From contig JAGHQL010000270.1 in assembly GCA_020080175.1 (NCBI GenBank), forward strand, positions 1 to 21,190: DNA of 21,190 bases, in the 5' to 3' direction. The notes under the pieces were generated by a model. That model made no database searches. It was not told the DNA's origin and worked only from the letters and a program-made list of their open reading frames with translations. The stretch is from Glutinoglossum americanum (taxonomy: Eukaryota; Ascomycota; Geoglossomycetes; Geoglossales; Geoglossaceae). Positions 1 to 11,000 of this stretch are shown one piece after another; the stretch's first letter is position 1; each line of letters starts with the position of its first letter. Position numbers and translations under genes: made by a program.

Positions 1-1068
1 GGAGCGAAATCGCTGGTGGTCGCCAGGGACCGGACCAGGGACGGGAAGGCCCGGCAGAACACGCCTGCTGGCTTCAGCTGGAACCCCGAGAGAGAGATAT
101 ATATATATACATATCGGTGTACATGCAACGTTTTTACCCTTCATATCCCCCGCCGCACCCAGCTTCTTTTATTCCTTCTTTTTCTTTCTTTCTCGCGAGC
201 GGCCGGTTCTCCCTTTTTTTTTCCCGCGCAGGCAGCGCGCGCTATCCATCACATCACCCAGGGGGAAAGGAGGGGGGGGAGCTTTCTTCATCCTCGGTTG
301 GTTTTGGGGCAAAACTTCGGCTCTTTCTTTTTATTTTGAGATGTTGATGATGGATTTGATTGATTGATTGATTGATTTGAACTGATCTTTTATTTTTATT
401 TTTTGCTTCTGTTGTTGTTTGAGCGTAGGGTGGTGTGGATTTAAGAGAGAGATGTGAAAGAAGATGTGGAAAAGGTGGGGGGTTTAGGATATATATTGTA
501 TGTGTTACGTATTATATATATACACTAAAGCAGTTTCTTGGTGATTTCGTTTTTGCATCTAGAACCGGAGAGGGCGGTGGGGTGTTTGGCCGCCGCTGTT
601 TTTTTTGGAGGCATTTTGAACAGCTGACTACTTGCGAGCGTCATTGCCCTGTTAATTACCCCCGACTCGCCGAAGCCATCTGGAATTTTTATAAGAACAT
701 CATTGTTCCTGATGTGGGACGATGGTGGTTCCAAGTAGCCTTTATGCCCCTTCTGGCGTAATTATCGATCTGGCCTTCTTTCTGCCCTATCGATCACGAC
801 GGACCCCCCCTAATTCTCTCCGTAGCTCCAGTGCAGATAACCCTGCGAAACCAACTAACAGCGCAATTCCCGTATTCCGTGTAGACCCCGGGTAGCTAGT
901 TCTTCATCGGTCCTGACTATGCCTTTTCTCGACATCTCCGTCGCTGCTTGCTGTCCTCCCCAGGTGTTGACCGCTCCCGTAATCTAGTGCTATCTCGATA
1001 AAATTTGTCGCCCGAACCTGCCGCACGACCTCTTCACGAATGTCCTCTCTGCACCTTTACTATCTGCT
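1..1068. other. Left-edge region without a convincing gene
   Basis: The first hundred bases are GC-rich and open in all three forward frames, so they could be the tail of a gene lying to the left, but no family is recognisable. After that come (TA)n runs near 97-115 and 503-522, pyrimidine tracts at about 170-230, and a TTGA tetranucleotide repeat near 355-380. An open frame at 435-761 (+) has no recognisable domain and runs through low-complexity DNA, so I do not call it. The right part should include the 3' untranslated region of the minus-strand LIM gene, which stops at 1069. Confidence 0.5.
355..380. repeat. TTGA/TGAT tetranucleotide microsatellite
   Basis: About five to six consecutive TGAT-type units are directly visible, followed by AT-rich sequence. 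This is a simple repeat in untranslated or intergenic DNA with no inferred function. Confidence 0.85.
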
Positions 1069-4000
1069 TTATAGTGCCTTTCGTTTGCGGGTGGTTTCGC
1101 TGCGTTGGTAACTATCCATTATCCAGTCGGGCGACGCTGTATTGATGTCGATGATTCCCATCGGGGGTCGAAACCCCTGTTTAGAGGCCTCAATAGGTCC
1201 TCCGTTGAAGGGCTTAGAGGGTACTTCCCACCATGTGTGAATTTCTTGCCAGACCTCTGGAGATATTGAATCCGCTCTACTAGCTCTCAGGAATTCCACA
1301 AGTCTCGCAAGGGCCACTCTCAACAAAAAAACGAATTGTTGCAATCTCGTTATATGCTGGATTCCCCGGACAGCGTTCGAAATCTGGCCTCCGCATGCCT
1401 GGCAAACTATCCGGTCGTCCCCAACTACCCATCTTGATTCTTCAAGATTTCCCCCCAGGTTACGAAGGCAGTCACTGCAATTGAAGCAACCGAGATGCCA
1501 TCGCCTATCACCCAAGCGGGAGCATTCGTCCTCGATTAGGCGATTACATTGTGAGCAAAGGTCAGAGTTCGCATCTGCAAGCGCAGAAACGCTGCCAGTC
1601 AAATCTGAGGTCCCTGTTCCCTTCGGGGGACTTAGATCACTCAAGAGATCCAAAAGTTGATTTAGAACTTCCATATTGGCTCTCTCGCGTTCCAATCTGA
1701 GTCCTCCTCGAAGGCTTATCTTCAACAGCGACTTCAGGGAATGAGCCAGGCCTGTCACCAGCGACCGCAACTCCTCTGTAACTCCCAGCTTTCTTACTCC
1801 TGTGTCTTGTGTCTTTGGCAGCAACGAGAAGAGAGCCACCATTGTCTTGCAAAGAAGCTTGGCTTCTCGAGGAGAGGATAACCCCGCTGTCACCGGTTAA
1901 GTTAGCCTGATGTGACATGAAGAGAAGTCGATTCGTAAGTTACTGACCTATCATGCCTTCTGATATCATCAAAGCATCTAACTTGTCTATGGAGGTGAAT
2001 AGGATATTCACGTACCAGATGAACTCTTTGGCACAAAGTGCACCGCCAACATAAGCTCCATCACGAGCATAAAGAATCATATCTGAGATGCAAGCCGCGG
2101 ATGATTCTTCAAAAGTTGAAAGGATACCCCAAGCGCGATAGGTTTTTTCTTCCATCCTCTCCTCCCTCTCTCGAAGCGCTTCGCGCTCTTCATCTGCTGC
2201 ATCAACACCGCCCTGTGGAGCATAGTTTCCAGTAGTGCTGGATGGTGCAAACCGGACATTCCAGAATTTATGGATCATATAACACTCAGGGTGCCAGATC
2301 TGGGTCTGCCCATTGCGAACGATATCTACAAACTGCTTTAGTATGGCACTCTGGCACCCATTGCATCTTTGCGCAAACTGAGTGGAATAGTGGTAGTGGC
2401 AATAAACATTTCCCTCATGTTCGTAATAGCGATCCTGCGCGCCGAAAATTGTATGGCAAATCGAACATTTGAAGTGTTCCATATGGTATTTTCGATCCAG
2501 TGCTGTGATGTAGGAGTCGCGGAGAGCCCCGCCACACAAAAAGCATAGAAGATCTAGGCGGCGGAAAAAGTCAACTTCGCAGAGGGGATATTGTCCATTA
2601 CCTTCCTCGTCGTCAATGGGAAAGAAACGCGAGGCCACAAGTAGATCACAGTCCTACAAAATTGGTTAGGTCTAAAAGCCCGTGGGTCAACGCTCCGACA
2701 CGGCTTACTTTGCACGTGAAGCATTCTAGGTGGAAATTTCCCCCCAGTGCTCTAACAAATTGCCCTGATATTGTCCCACCGCATTTCTTGCATAGTCGGC
2801 GCCATTGTTGGCTCGAACAGGTGGCCCCAGGTGTAGGACTATTTAATTGGTCAGTAGCCCTTGGCTGAGAGCGGCCAAACCGGAAGAGATTCTCGATTGG
2901 AATGTTGCGGCTATCGTTGACATGTGGGACGAGTCGTGTCGCTAGAGCCGCACCAGCAGATTCCGCGGTGGGGCTTGGCTCATTATGAAGGAGAATGAGC
3001 TGCGCTGCTTGAGTTGTGTCAGCAGAATCCTGATTGGCGAGGCCTATGTTACTCCCACGAAGAGAAGGTTGTATGGCCTGAACCGAATCAACAGCAGGAT
3101 ACTGAGTAGAGTTTCGCCCATCCTTAGGAAGTTCGAACCGCGTTGATTGAACCGCATCAGTAGCTGGATCAAATTCCAGGTCAACAAGGCCTTGCTGGTC
3201 TTTAGGAAGTTCGAGCCGCGTTGATTGAACCACATAAGTAGCTGGATCAAATTCCAGGTCAACAAGGCCTTGCTGGTCTTTAGAAAGATTAAACTGCGTT
3301 GCTCGAGCCGCATCAACGGCTGGAACAAAATCCCATGCGACGAGGCCCCTCTCATCATTGCGAGGACTGGTCTGTGTTGCCCGAACGGTGTCTACGACTG
3401 ACGTAGACCCCCGAGCGACGAGACTATCCTCGTACCCATGAAGACCAGGCTGGACTACTTGAACCGTGGTTTCAGCGCGCGAGCCCCTAGCACCAGGGTT
3501 CTCCATCTTTCGCATCAAGGCTTGTCTGTAGGCACGAGAATTGATAAGAACATCATCAAACTCAAAAGATGTTTCCGACAAAGCTGACTCGGTGTCGTTG
3601 AGAACAGCACCCGTATTCGAAGAGCTGAGCGCAGATCCCGAGACCAAGCTTGGGGGCATCTTCCCCCGTGATGTTCGGGCCCGTGACAATATGAGCTTCA
3701 AAGAGCCGTGGTTTTTCTTGAGAAGATCTTGTGTTTCCAATTCGTTTTTACTATGAAGGGTCAGAGGATAAGCCTTGATAGTGTGCAATACATAAGGTGA
3801 GATTCTTCACATAAAGACCGAACAACATACTTTCGTAGGACAGTTAAGAGCAGGGTTATGGAAGACTGATGCCCCCGCAATTGCTGAAGCAGCTCTTTCA
3901 TTTCTGACTCATTCCACATGAGTTTCGCTTTTGCCATCCGGCTCGCCGGAGCCATGTCCAACACCTCCTTATTTGCTGCAAGTTCCATAATATACTCGTT

Positions 4001-4264
4001 CAATACCGAAAGGGTCAACGTGCAGCCCACGATAACCGTCTCAAAGGCATTAGCAATGTGAGGGTCCAATGAACCCGAGTTGCCGACCACGAGACTTTGC
4101 AAGTAGGATAAAGACGCGCTCACGGCGACGCACTCTGTAGATATGGAACTGATGGTGAGTGAGGCAGCTTTGTGTATGCCATATGCGCCTTGGGCTATCT
4201 GGACGATCTTCGCACACCCCACCACTAGCGACGTGATTGATGCTATCATGCTGACGGGATCCAT
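1069..4264 (-). CDS. LRG1-like triple-LIM protein without RhoGAP, with STAND-type N-terminal domain
   Basis: Hand model: exons 4264-3831, 3750-2709, 2653-1948 and 1886-1069, giving 999 residues. The introns (80, 55 and 61 bp) have donors GTATGT, GTAAGC and GTCAGT and phases that match. Residues 1 to about 165 start MDPVSMIASITSLVVG and resemble the N-terminal domain found on many fungal NACHT/ankyrin STAND proteins (PF17111-like). Residues about 240-410 are degenerate tandem repeats. LIM1 begins near 465 (CKKCGG) and LIM2 near 529 (CFLCGG, then YCHYHY). A following segment contains AILKQFVDI and HPECYMIHKFW, and LIM3 begins near 838 (CSQC). The order and wording of the LIM half match the fungal Rho1 GTPase-activating protein Lrg1. 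In Lrg1 a RhoGAP domain follows LIM3; here the protein ends about 160 residues after the start of LIM3, with a basic KRKAL tail and no RhoGAP sequence. It is probably a paralogue that lost its catalytic domain and now acts as a binding protein; that role is inference. The start has A at -3. Confidence 0.82.
2985..3480 (-). repeat. Degenerate 78-bp (26-residue) tandem repeat inside the LIM gene
   Basis: On the plus strand equivalent positions recur at 3131, 3209, 3287, 3365 and 3443, exactly 78 bp apart. Weaker units of altered length lie to the left, around 3065 and 2990. The two central copies encode KDQQGLVDLEFDPAT almost identically and outer copies diverge progressively. The unit is a multiple of three, so copy changes keep the frame. 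The encoded linker lies between the N-terminal domain and LIM1 and looks disordered. Confidence 0.85.
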
Positions 4265-4728
4265 ATTGGCGATGACCGAACCTAGGTTTCTCCAAGAGGA
4301 CTTTCTAATGCCTTACGAGGATATATAGCTGGAATACTGGTGATTGCACGATCGCCCTCGCGCTGTGAAGGGTGAGGCTTGAAAATGCGTGCGAGGCTGA
4401 GCCTTGCACCGCCTCCTGGCAAATCTTATGGGTCTAGAACAAATTCTAGCCCTAGCAGATGTTGCTTGCCGGCCAAGGCTGAAGCCCGCATACTTCTGAA
4501 ATCCATAAAGCCAGCGTTGCTGGTTTGTGTGCTGTACCCCCGACAATCATGGACTCGGCGAGAGGGTTGAGGTTCGCCTTCAGAGTCCCGACACCGCCTG
4601 ATGACCATAGTGATCTCAGGCTTTTGTGGGTGGGCTCAGATAGCTCTTCGCTCTAGCGTTTTGATACCGTCTGCCTTCAAGTGATAAGCAGTGCCGAGCG
4701 ACTGTTAGAAAGGATGATGTACAATATA
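4265..4728. promoter_or_regulatory. Upstream region of the LIM gene
   Basis: This stretch of about 460 bp between the LIM gene start and the MITE has no supported gene; the short open frames on both strands have no recognisable domain. It should contain the promoter and leader of the minus-strand LIM gene. No clear TATA box or known operator was identified. Confidence 0.45.
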
Positions 4729-5035
4729 TGGAGGCTCACACCAAAAGTTTTGATACTCGGAGTTAGGCCTCGCTTAGGCGTCGCCCCACCGAAACTCCAG
4801 TCTCTAGATTGAAACCTAACTCAATAGCGATTCTTTTATTGCGAAAAATTGTAGTTTTAGAAAGGGTAGTGCATTCTGTAATTTTAGCTACCAGGATGCC
4901 TTGCTCAGGAAGTGCAAGTACTTGCACAAGGAGGGTAGTTGGCATCGAGCGACCGGGCATTTTGGTGTGGTATGCTGGGGTGTCGCTTAGCCAAAATTTA
5001 GTTAAAGGTGTCGGGACTTTTGGTGTGAGCCTCCG
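4729..5035. mobile_element. MITE with about 61-bp terminal inverted repeats and TA target duplications
   Basis: The outer 19 bp of the left end (4730-4748, starting GGAGGCTCACACC) is perfectly inverted at 5016-5034. Both ends are flanked by TA (4727-4728 and 5036-5037), the target duplication of Tc1/mariner-type elements. The inverted repeat continues without gaps for another 42 bp (4749-4790 against 4974-5015) at about 50% identity, and 16 of the 21 mismatches are transitions. The 307-bp element has no transposase and so would be non-autonomous, mobilised in trans. It lies in the gap between the LIM gene and TAM41. A family name would need other copies in the genome. Confidence 0.82.
4912..4927. 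other. Perfect 16-bp palindrome inside the MITE
   Basis: GTGCAAGT is followed directly by its complement ACTTGCAC, near the middle of the element. It could extrude as a small cruciform or be a dimer-binding site; nothing else identifies its role. Confidence 0.8.
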
Positions 5036-6045
5036 TACATGGGGGGCAAACGACCCACCACGAAAAATATCAGTTCACATCAACAAAAGCCCCACGTTCA
5101 CATTTTGAGCATAATGCTCAATTCTTTAGTTTCACTAACAAGTTAGGGAATTTTAGTTGGCACCCACACCTCTCTTGTGAAGGCTCAGTGGCGCCCAGGA
5201 GCAAAGACTTACCCTTACCCCCCAATGCACACATGCGCCTACGAGCGGTTTGATGATCAAAATACTTCTGCTCCACCTGGGCCTAATTGTGCCGTGACTT
5301 CTTCCATATTAATCAAGAAAAAAGGCGGACTAGAGTTTCTTCCCCCAAGGATACATACATACACGGCAATTTCTCGTATACGCGTTATGGCTTAACAGTA
5401 AACCGCACGGGCGGGTAGGGTGGTGGGGGAACAAGGGATTTAGGGATTTAATCTTTGGTGTGCTTGGGCGTGCTATTGGGGATATTTTAAATCATTAATT
5501 ATTTAGGCAGGTAAATGATCTGTAGTTTGCCGTCCCGTAGGAGTTACTTTATCCCTTGGTGAAGGAGTGAGATATCTGGGTTATTGTGTAAGTCACGTTG
5601 GTGGAGAGGATTTTTTATGTATTTTGTTAGTTTTCCTCCGTTTATCTATCCTTCATTCGTTTAGTCTAGGAAACGTATCGAGTATCAAAGTATTTCATTC
5701 CATTCTATTGAATCTCATCCTAAATCCTAACCAACATATATGCCTATGCCCTTACCCCGTTTGGTTTTTTTTAAATTGGTAGAAAAATGCTTCTAGAAAC
5801 GCCTCATTTCCTTGAAATACTCCCTTTTCTGTATTTGACCCGCCTGTCTTGGTTTTTGGCAGGGGGGTTTCGTGATAATGTTGGACAAAAGAAAAGCTTT
5901 GTTGGGTTGTTCGACCATTTGGTGGCGGTTACCAAAAGAGGAGAAAAATGCTGAGGACGTGCCAATTGCATGGGATCATGCAGATGCTCGAGAAAGAAAA
6001 AAGCTATACAGTATAGAAGAGGCCGGATGGGATGTGCACACAAGC
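5036..6045. other. AT-rich intergenic region, no gene seen
   Basis: This stretch of about 1 kb separates the MITE from the TAM41 stop codon at 6046. Open frames on either strand are short and have no recognisable domain. A perfect 17-bp palindrome lies at 5105-5121, and 5450-5800 is markedly AT-rich. The right end should include the TAM41 3' untranslated region. Part of it may be old transposon debris, but no second pair of ends was found. Confidence 0.5.
5105..5121. other. Perfect 17-bp palindrome
   Basis: TTGAGCAT and ATGCTCAA flank a central A. It sits about 70 bp right of the MITE in gene-free DNA. Possible hairpin or dimer-binding site; function unknown. Confidence 0.75.
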
Positions 6046-7699
6046 CTATTTGTCGTTCGTTTTCGAGTTTGTAGATTCTTGGTTCTTATCTTCTGTTGTT
6101 TCGCCCTTGGGAGAAAGTGCTTCGGTAGATTCAGATTCCCCTATTCTACCCTCTTTCCCCTCCTTGTACTTCCCAACCTTATCCCCGACGTACCTCTTAG
6201 TACGTCCAAAGCCTGCGGTCAACACCCCCTTCAAACTTTGACTCGAGCTTGGCCAACCAATTGTCCTCTTAATCACCTCACCTATTTCCCTCCTCAGACT
6301 CCCTAGGTCGTTGGCGATTCGTTGGTCCAACTCGCCTCCCTGCCGACGCTTAATGCCGGTAGCATCCTCATCGCGGCAAGCTTCCATCATCATTTCGAAA
6401 TCCTGGTCTGGGATTTTGAATTTGCGCTGATAGTGCGAGTAAAGCTTTGCTCTAAAGGACTTTGGTAGACGCCGGACCATGTTTCCCCGCTTGATGGGGT
6501 CCATGTCCTGTTTAAGGATGGCGTCTGTAGTAGGATCGTCTGCCCAAGAGGGGTTTCTGCAGCGCGGGTCTTGGAAAGAAACGTTAGGGAGGGTTTCCAC
6601 AAGTGGAGCATATAGGCGGCGGAAATTAGGGAGTTGGTTCGAGACGATGTTTGCGACCTTGTTTGGGTTTTCGGTGGGTAGTGACATGCGTGGGTCACCC
6701 ATGTAGCTGATTCCGGCGATGGTGCCGTATAGCCGTGTCTCAGTGAAGGTTTCAGGAAGAAGAAGAAGTGCAGTACGGAGGGCGGAGATGAGGTTGACCT
6801 GGTTGGCGAGACGTACCCTTGGATCGTCACGGAGGATCTTGACTGGCTTTTGGAGACGGCCGGCAAGGTAGAGAGTATCCCATGTCGATAAATCGCGGCA
6901 CAGCGTTTCGAGGCTCACGACACCGTATTTTATGAGTGTGCCGTTGACCGTGACGTAGGGATTGAAATATACACCAGCACCCCAACGGTCTTGAACTCGA
7001 GAGACAACGGCGGAACCGAGAGATCCAAGAGCAGAGTAATGATCGCGATGCTGTTGGAGATTGAGAGAGTGCCAATGCTGGGTGTGGGAGACACCAAAGA
7101 TAAAGTCAATCATTTTGCCTTCACTTCCCTGAGCGGCGAGGATGGCGGGGTTGTTGGAAGTCCTGACAGGCGGTCCAGAGGACCTGGAACTGCTCTGAGG
7201 AAAGACGCCCGAGCCATAGGCGAATGCATAGCGTATTGGAGCACGGAACTGCCAAAGGATCTGGCGAAGAGCTTCCTTGAACTCGTTGTTAATGAGTATG
7301 TGCTGGTTAACACCGAAATTGGTGTGAGGTAGTTGGGAGAAGGCGGAGATGTTAAAATTTGGATTCTCGTCCCAGTCCGGAGGGGGAGTAGGCGGTGTGT
7401 TAGAGGGCGTAGGGGTGGGAAGTGGGCTCAGTGGAGAGAGTTTTGAATCTTCAGGCGGGCCGGCAAGATCTTTGAAGTTATCGGAAGACGATTGGGGCGA
7501 TTGCGTAGCGTAGAACCGACAGATAGGTCGGTATTGCGCACCACTTGGCACCGATAACAGCGGGGAAAACGCAATTACGGGCATCGTCCTCAAAAGCTGT
7601 CACGATTCAAAGTTAGACTTCTTGCGATGTGGAGAGGGTTACCCCGGCGATCATAATATTCACTGGGAGACGTACGACGAGATTCCTTAGAGTTGACAT
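6046..7699 (-). CDS. TAM41: Mitochondrial phosphatidate cytidylyltransferase (CDP-diacylglycerol synthase)
   Basis: Tam41 makes CDP-diacylglycerol from phosphatidic acid and CTP at the matrix face of the inner mitochondrial membrane, feeding phosphatidylglycerol and cardiolipin synthesis. The protein shows the family's nucleotidyltransferase signature: YGSG near residues 146-149, then IDFIFGV with the expected acidic residue near 183, followed by HWHSLNL, GAGVYFNPYV and IKYGVVS. My model has exon 1 at 7699-7643 and exon 2 at 7596-6046 (535 residues). The 46-bp intron has GTAACC, a CTAAC branch and GACAG, and the phases agree. The short first exon supplies MSTLRNLVVRLP, basic and free of acidic residues like a mitochondrial presequence. 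Without it, translation would start at the ATG at 7584. The Pro/Ser-rich stretch at about 50-90 and the acidic/basic tail are longer than in the yeast protein. It diverges from BIR1. Confidence 0.93.
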
Positions 7700-8033
7700 G
7701 ATTCCAGAAGTTTTATTTTTTAGCATTCACTACCAGATATATCTTGTATGTGGCAGCGTGTCCAGCAATGAGCGTAACGCCATGAAGTGCAGTGGTGAAT
7801 CAATTGCAGTTTATCCGGCTTTGACTGCAGATATCTTCAAGTTGCCAACGGATGATGACTAAGCTATGCACGACGTCGGTGGATTCAGGAACGCGACAAG
7901 CGACGGAAACCAAAACAAAAACAAACCCAAACCCAACTCTAACACACACTCGACGAGGCCTCGGACAGCGCAACAACACCAATTCCCTAAGAACTTCAGA
8001 TAGTTCAAAGGCACGTTGACTGCACTGTCCATC
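7700..8033. promoter_or_regulatory. Shared divergent promoter, TAM41 / BIR1
   Basis: These 334 bp separate two outward-pointing start codons and contain no supported gene. An A/C-rich stretch (about 7907-7950: repeated AAAC and CCAAAC) and a small GC palindrome (CGAGGCCTCG, near 7951) lie on the BIR1 side. No TATA box is obvious for either gene. Confidence 0.6.
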
Positions 8034-11000
8034 ATGAAGATGTCTTTACCGGAGGGCGTTCATACGCATGCTGGCCGGTTGGCCTCCTTCTCTATCAGCT
8101 ATCGGCTCCCACGCAAGAGTCGAGCTTCATCTGCGAATTCCAAGTCGCAAATTCTATTGGCTTGGCCCCATCAGCGGCCCTCGCCTGAGCAGGTACATCT
8201 ATCCTGAGATATAGCATTTGGAAATATGCTTCTAATATCCACTGTAGCTCGCGCAAGCCGGGTTCTACTATCGCCCTTCTCAAGAAAGCCCCGATAGCGT
8301 AGAATGCTTCCTTTGCCGTAAAGGCCTCGATGGATGGGAAGAAGATGATAACCCAATTGAGGAACATCTGAAACATTCTGCGGACTGCGGATGGGCGGTC
8401 AACACGTGTATCGAGCAGAAGTCTGAGGAACAAAAACGCGACGACAATGGGGACCATCTAAGCGAGAGAATGATGGCTGCGAGGAGGGTAACATTTGCGG
8501 ATAGATGGCCTCATGAGGGTAAGAAGGGGTGGTTGTGTAAGATTACGAAGGTATACCGTTGGCCCTCCTACTCAAGGACGTATTAATTCATAGGGTGCGA
8601 AATTGACCTTGCTCTTTTTAGATGGTAGAGGCAGGCTGGTATTATTGCCCAACCCCGGATTCGGACGACTTTGTTTCTTGCGCGTACTGTGGTCTTTCTC
8701 TGGACGGATGGGAGCCAAAGGATAATCCCATGTAGGTTGTGAGCTAAACCTTCTTCTACTCTAGCCTATTAACCCGACCTCTCCCGCAGGGAAGAGCACC
8801 AGCGCCGCTCTCCAATGTGTCCCTTTTTCACAACAGCAACCCTGCCGGCGATTAATGGTAAACCAACAAAAGCGAAGAAAGGCCGTGCATCGAAACTTTC
8901 ACTTGCGTCTACTCAGTCAGCAAACTGGACAACATTTTCTGCAAATTCCTCATTCGCGGAGGTTTTGGTCGAGGAGGGAGATAGTATAATGAGTACAGCG
9001 ACACGGCTAGCTGCCAAAGGCAAGAAGTCAGCTGCGGCTAAGGGCAGGAGTAGAACAAAAAAGAATGAGCCGGCTGAGCTAAGCAGTTTCGTTGAACCTG
9101 AGGACGACTCATTTGATGTTAAGGTGCCGGAGAAACCCATGAGGACGACGCGTGGGAAAAAGAGAACAAGCGCAGAGATGGATGCAGATGAACGTGGGAA
9201 CGAGAGACAAGGTTCTGTAGATACGGTCACCGAAGTTCCACCTGCAAAGAGGAGGACAAGGACAAGGAGCAGCTTGGCTCAAGTCCAGAGTTTTCCTGTC
9301 ACTGCACCTGCCAAGGCCCCGGGGGAAGAAGTTGTGATGCTCGATGCCGATGAGGTAGTTCCTGCGGCAACGAAAAAGGGTGGTAAAGGTAGAAAAACTA
9401 GAAATTCTACTGCGAAGCTTAGGGGACGCAAGACATCAGCAGCCTCAACCGCCTCGATGGCATCTATGAGGATGGAGATAGATATTCCCGATGACGACGA
9501 AATCGATCGGGCTCTAGAGGCGGACCTGGACCGTCCCTTGACCGATGATGAAGCAGAAAATATCGAAGTCGAAGAGGTGCCGAAGAGGAGACGATTGACT
9601 AGGAGTCGAGTTCCCTCGGCAAAGGCAGCTACCACTGTAAGAAAGGCTTCTAGAGCAAACAAGATGGTTGTTAGGGATGTTGAAATGGGTGAAGCAGCCG
9701 ACGCTATGGCGAACCACGTTCAGCCTGAACCTGAAATCCCCCAGCCAAGTGTAACGGCACCAAAAGGGAAACAGACGCGAAAAGCTTCGGCGAAACAAAA
9801 ACCTGGACCTCGCAGCAAGCCAAATGTTGCGGAACAAACCCACTCAAGACCGCAAGCCAGCCTATTGGAGGAAGCCCAATCACTGGAACGGGCCGACGAA
9901 CCATCGCTGCTTAATTCCTCTATCCTCGGAGATGTTGCTTCCCCCCCTCCTATTACACGCCCGAAACGGGCTGCTAGCCGTAAACCTTCACGCCAGGTGG
10001 AGAAGCGTGGCACCAGAGCTAGCGCTATGTCAGCGGCTGACAGCCATATCTTACCAAGTTCCGAAACCGGTCAACCTGCGCTCGACGAAGAGAGTAACTC
10101 GGGTGACGAATCAGCTGACAGCATGGCGAGCCAGGCAACCGTGCGTAGGGGAGGGCCTAAGCAGCAGGGTGCTGCAGGGAAGAGGGGGAGAGGTGTAAAG
10201 AATAATGTGATGGGTAGCAAGCATATTGAGGACGTTGTGCAAAAACGCGTTGAAGCAGCTGCAGAACAAAAGAAGGACGAGGTAATGGAGGAGGGGAAGC
10301 CAAAGCGGGGGAAGAAAGGGAACATGAATGTTAACTCGCAAAAAGCCGGGGACTTGCAAATTGACATGGACGTGGATGGGAGAACAGAAGCAGCGGTGCG
10401 AGCTGTTAAACCCTTGCCAGACATTCCACCTGCCAAGGCAACCAAGGCCAAAGGCGGTCGCAAGGCGATGGCTGCCGAAAAAACGGCTTCCACTATGCCA
10501 AACGAAGTTGCGGGGGGAGAAACTGCTGTGACAGTCCTAGCAGGGGGTGAACCGGCTCTCGGGTTTGCTGCACCTGCTCAACTTCCCCAATCCAAAGCCG
10601 TCAAAGAGAAGATAAGTGCTGCGAAAGCTACCCCTTCCTCTCCCGAAACGATTTCCGTGCTCCCCGTCGGTGGGCACCGGGAGGAGCACCAACAGGCCAC
10701 TCCTGATCCATCCAACGCCTCGGATGCTGAGAACCAGCCCCCATCTTCACGACCTTCCGCTTCGACCCCTTTCCGAGCGTACACAGCTCGAATTCCTCTT
10801 GCGGCCAGCACGCCTACGGCGTCTTCGCCATCCAAGCGCAACGTCGTTACAGGATTGCAGACATCGCTTCCTTGGACCACCATTGATCTAGAGGCTGTAT
10901 TTTTGCCTTCGCCTACATCACCGTCAATAAGACGAGGCGGCGATGAGGATGCGGATAAAGAAAATAGGGGCGTAGGGGTGTCTGTGACAGATGCGATGAA

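Noticed and set aside
435-761. 108-codon open frame in the left-edge region
   Set aside because: It starts in low-complexity DNA, has no recognisable family, and a frame of this size is expected by chance.
4809-5108. 99-codon open frame crossing the MITE end
   Set aside because: It runs through the terminal inverted repeat and out into flanking DNA, so it is neither a transposase nor a host gene.
5872-6306. 144-codon open frame on the plus strand at the TAM41 3' end
   Set aside because: Its second half is antisense to TAM41 coding sequence and the first half has no recognisable domain.
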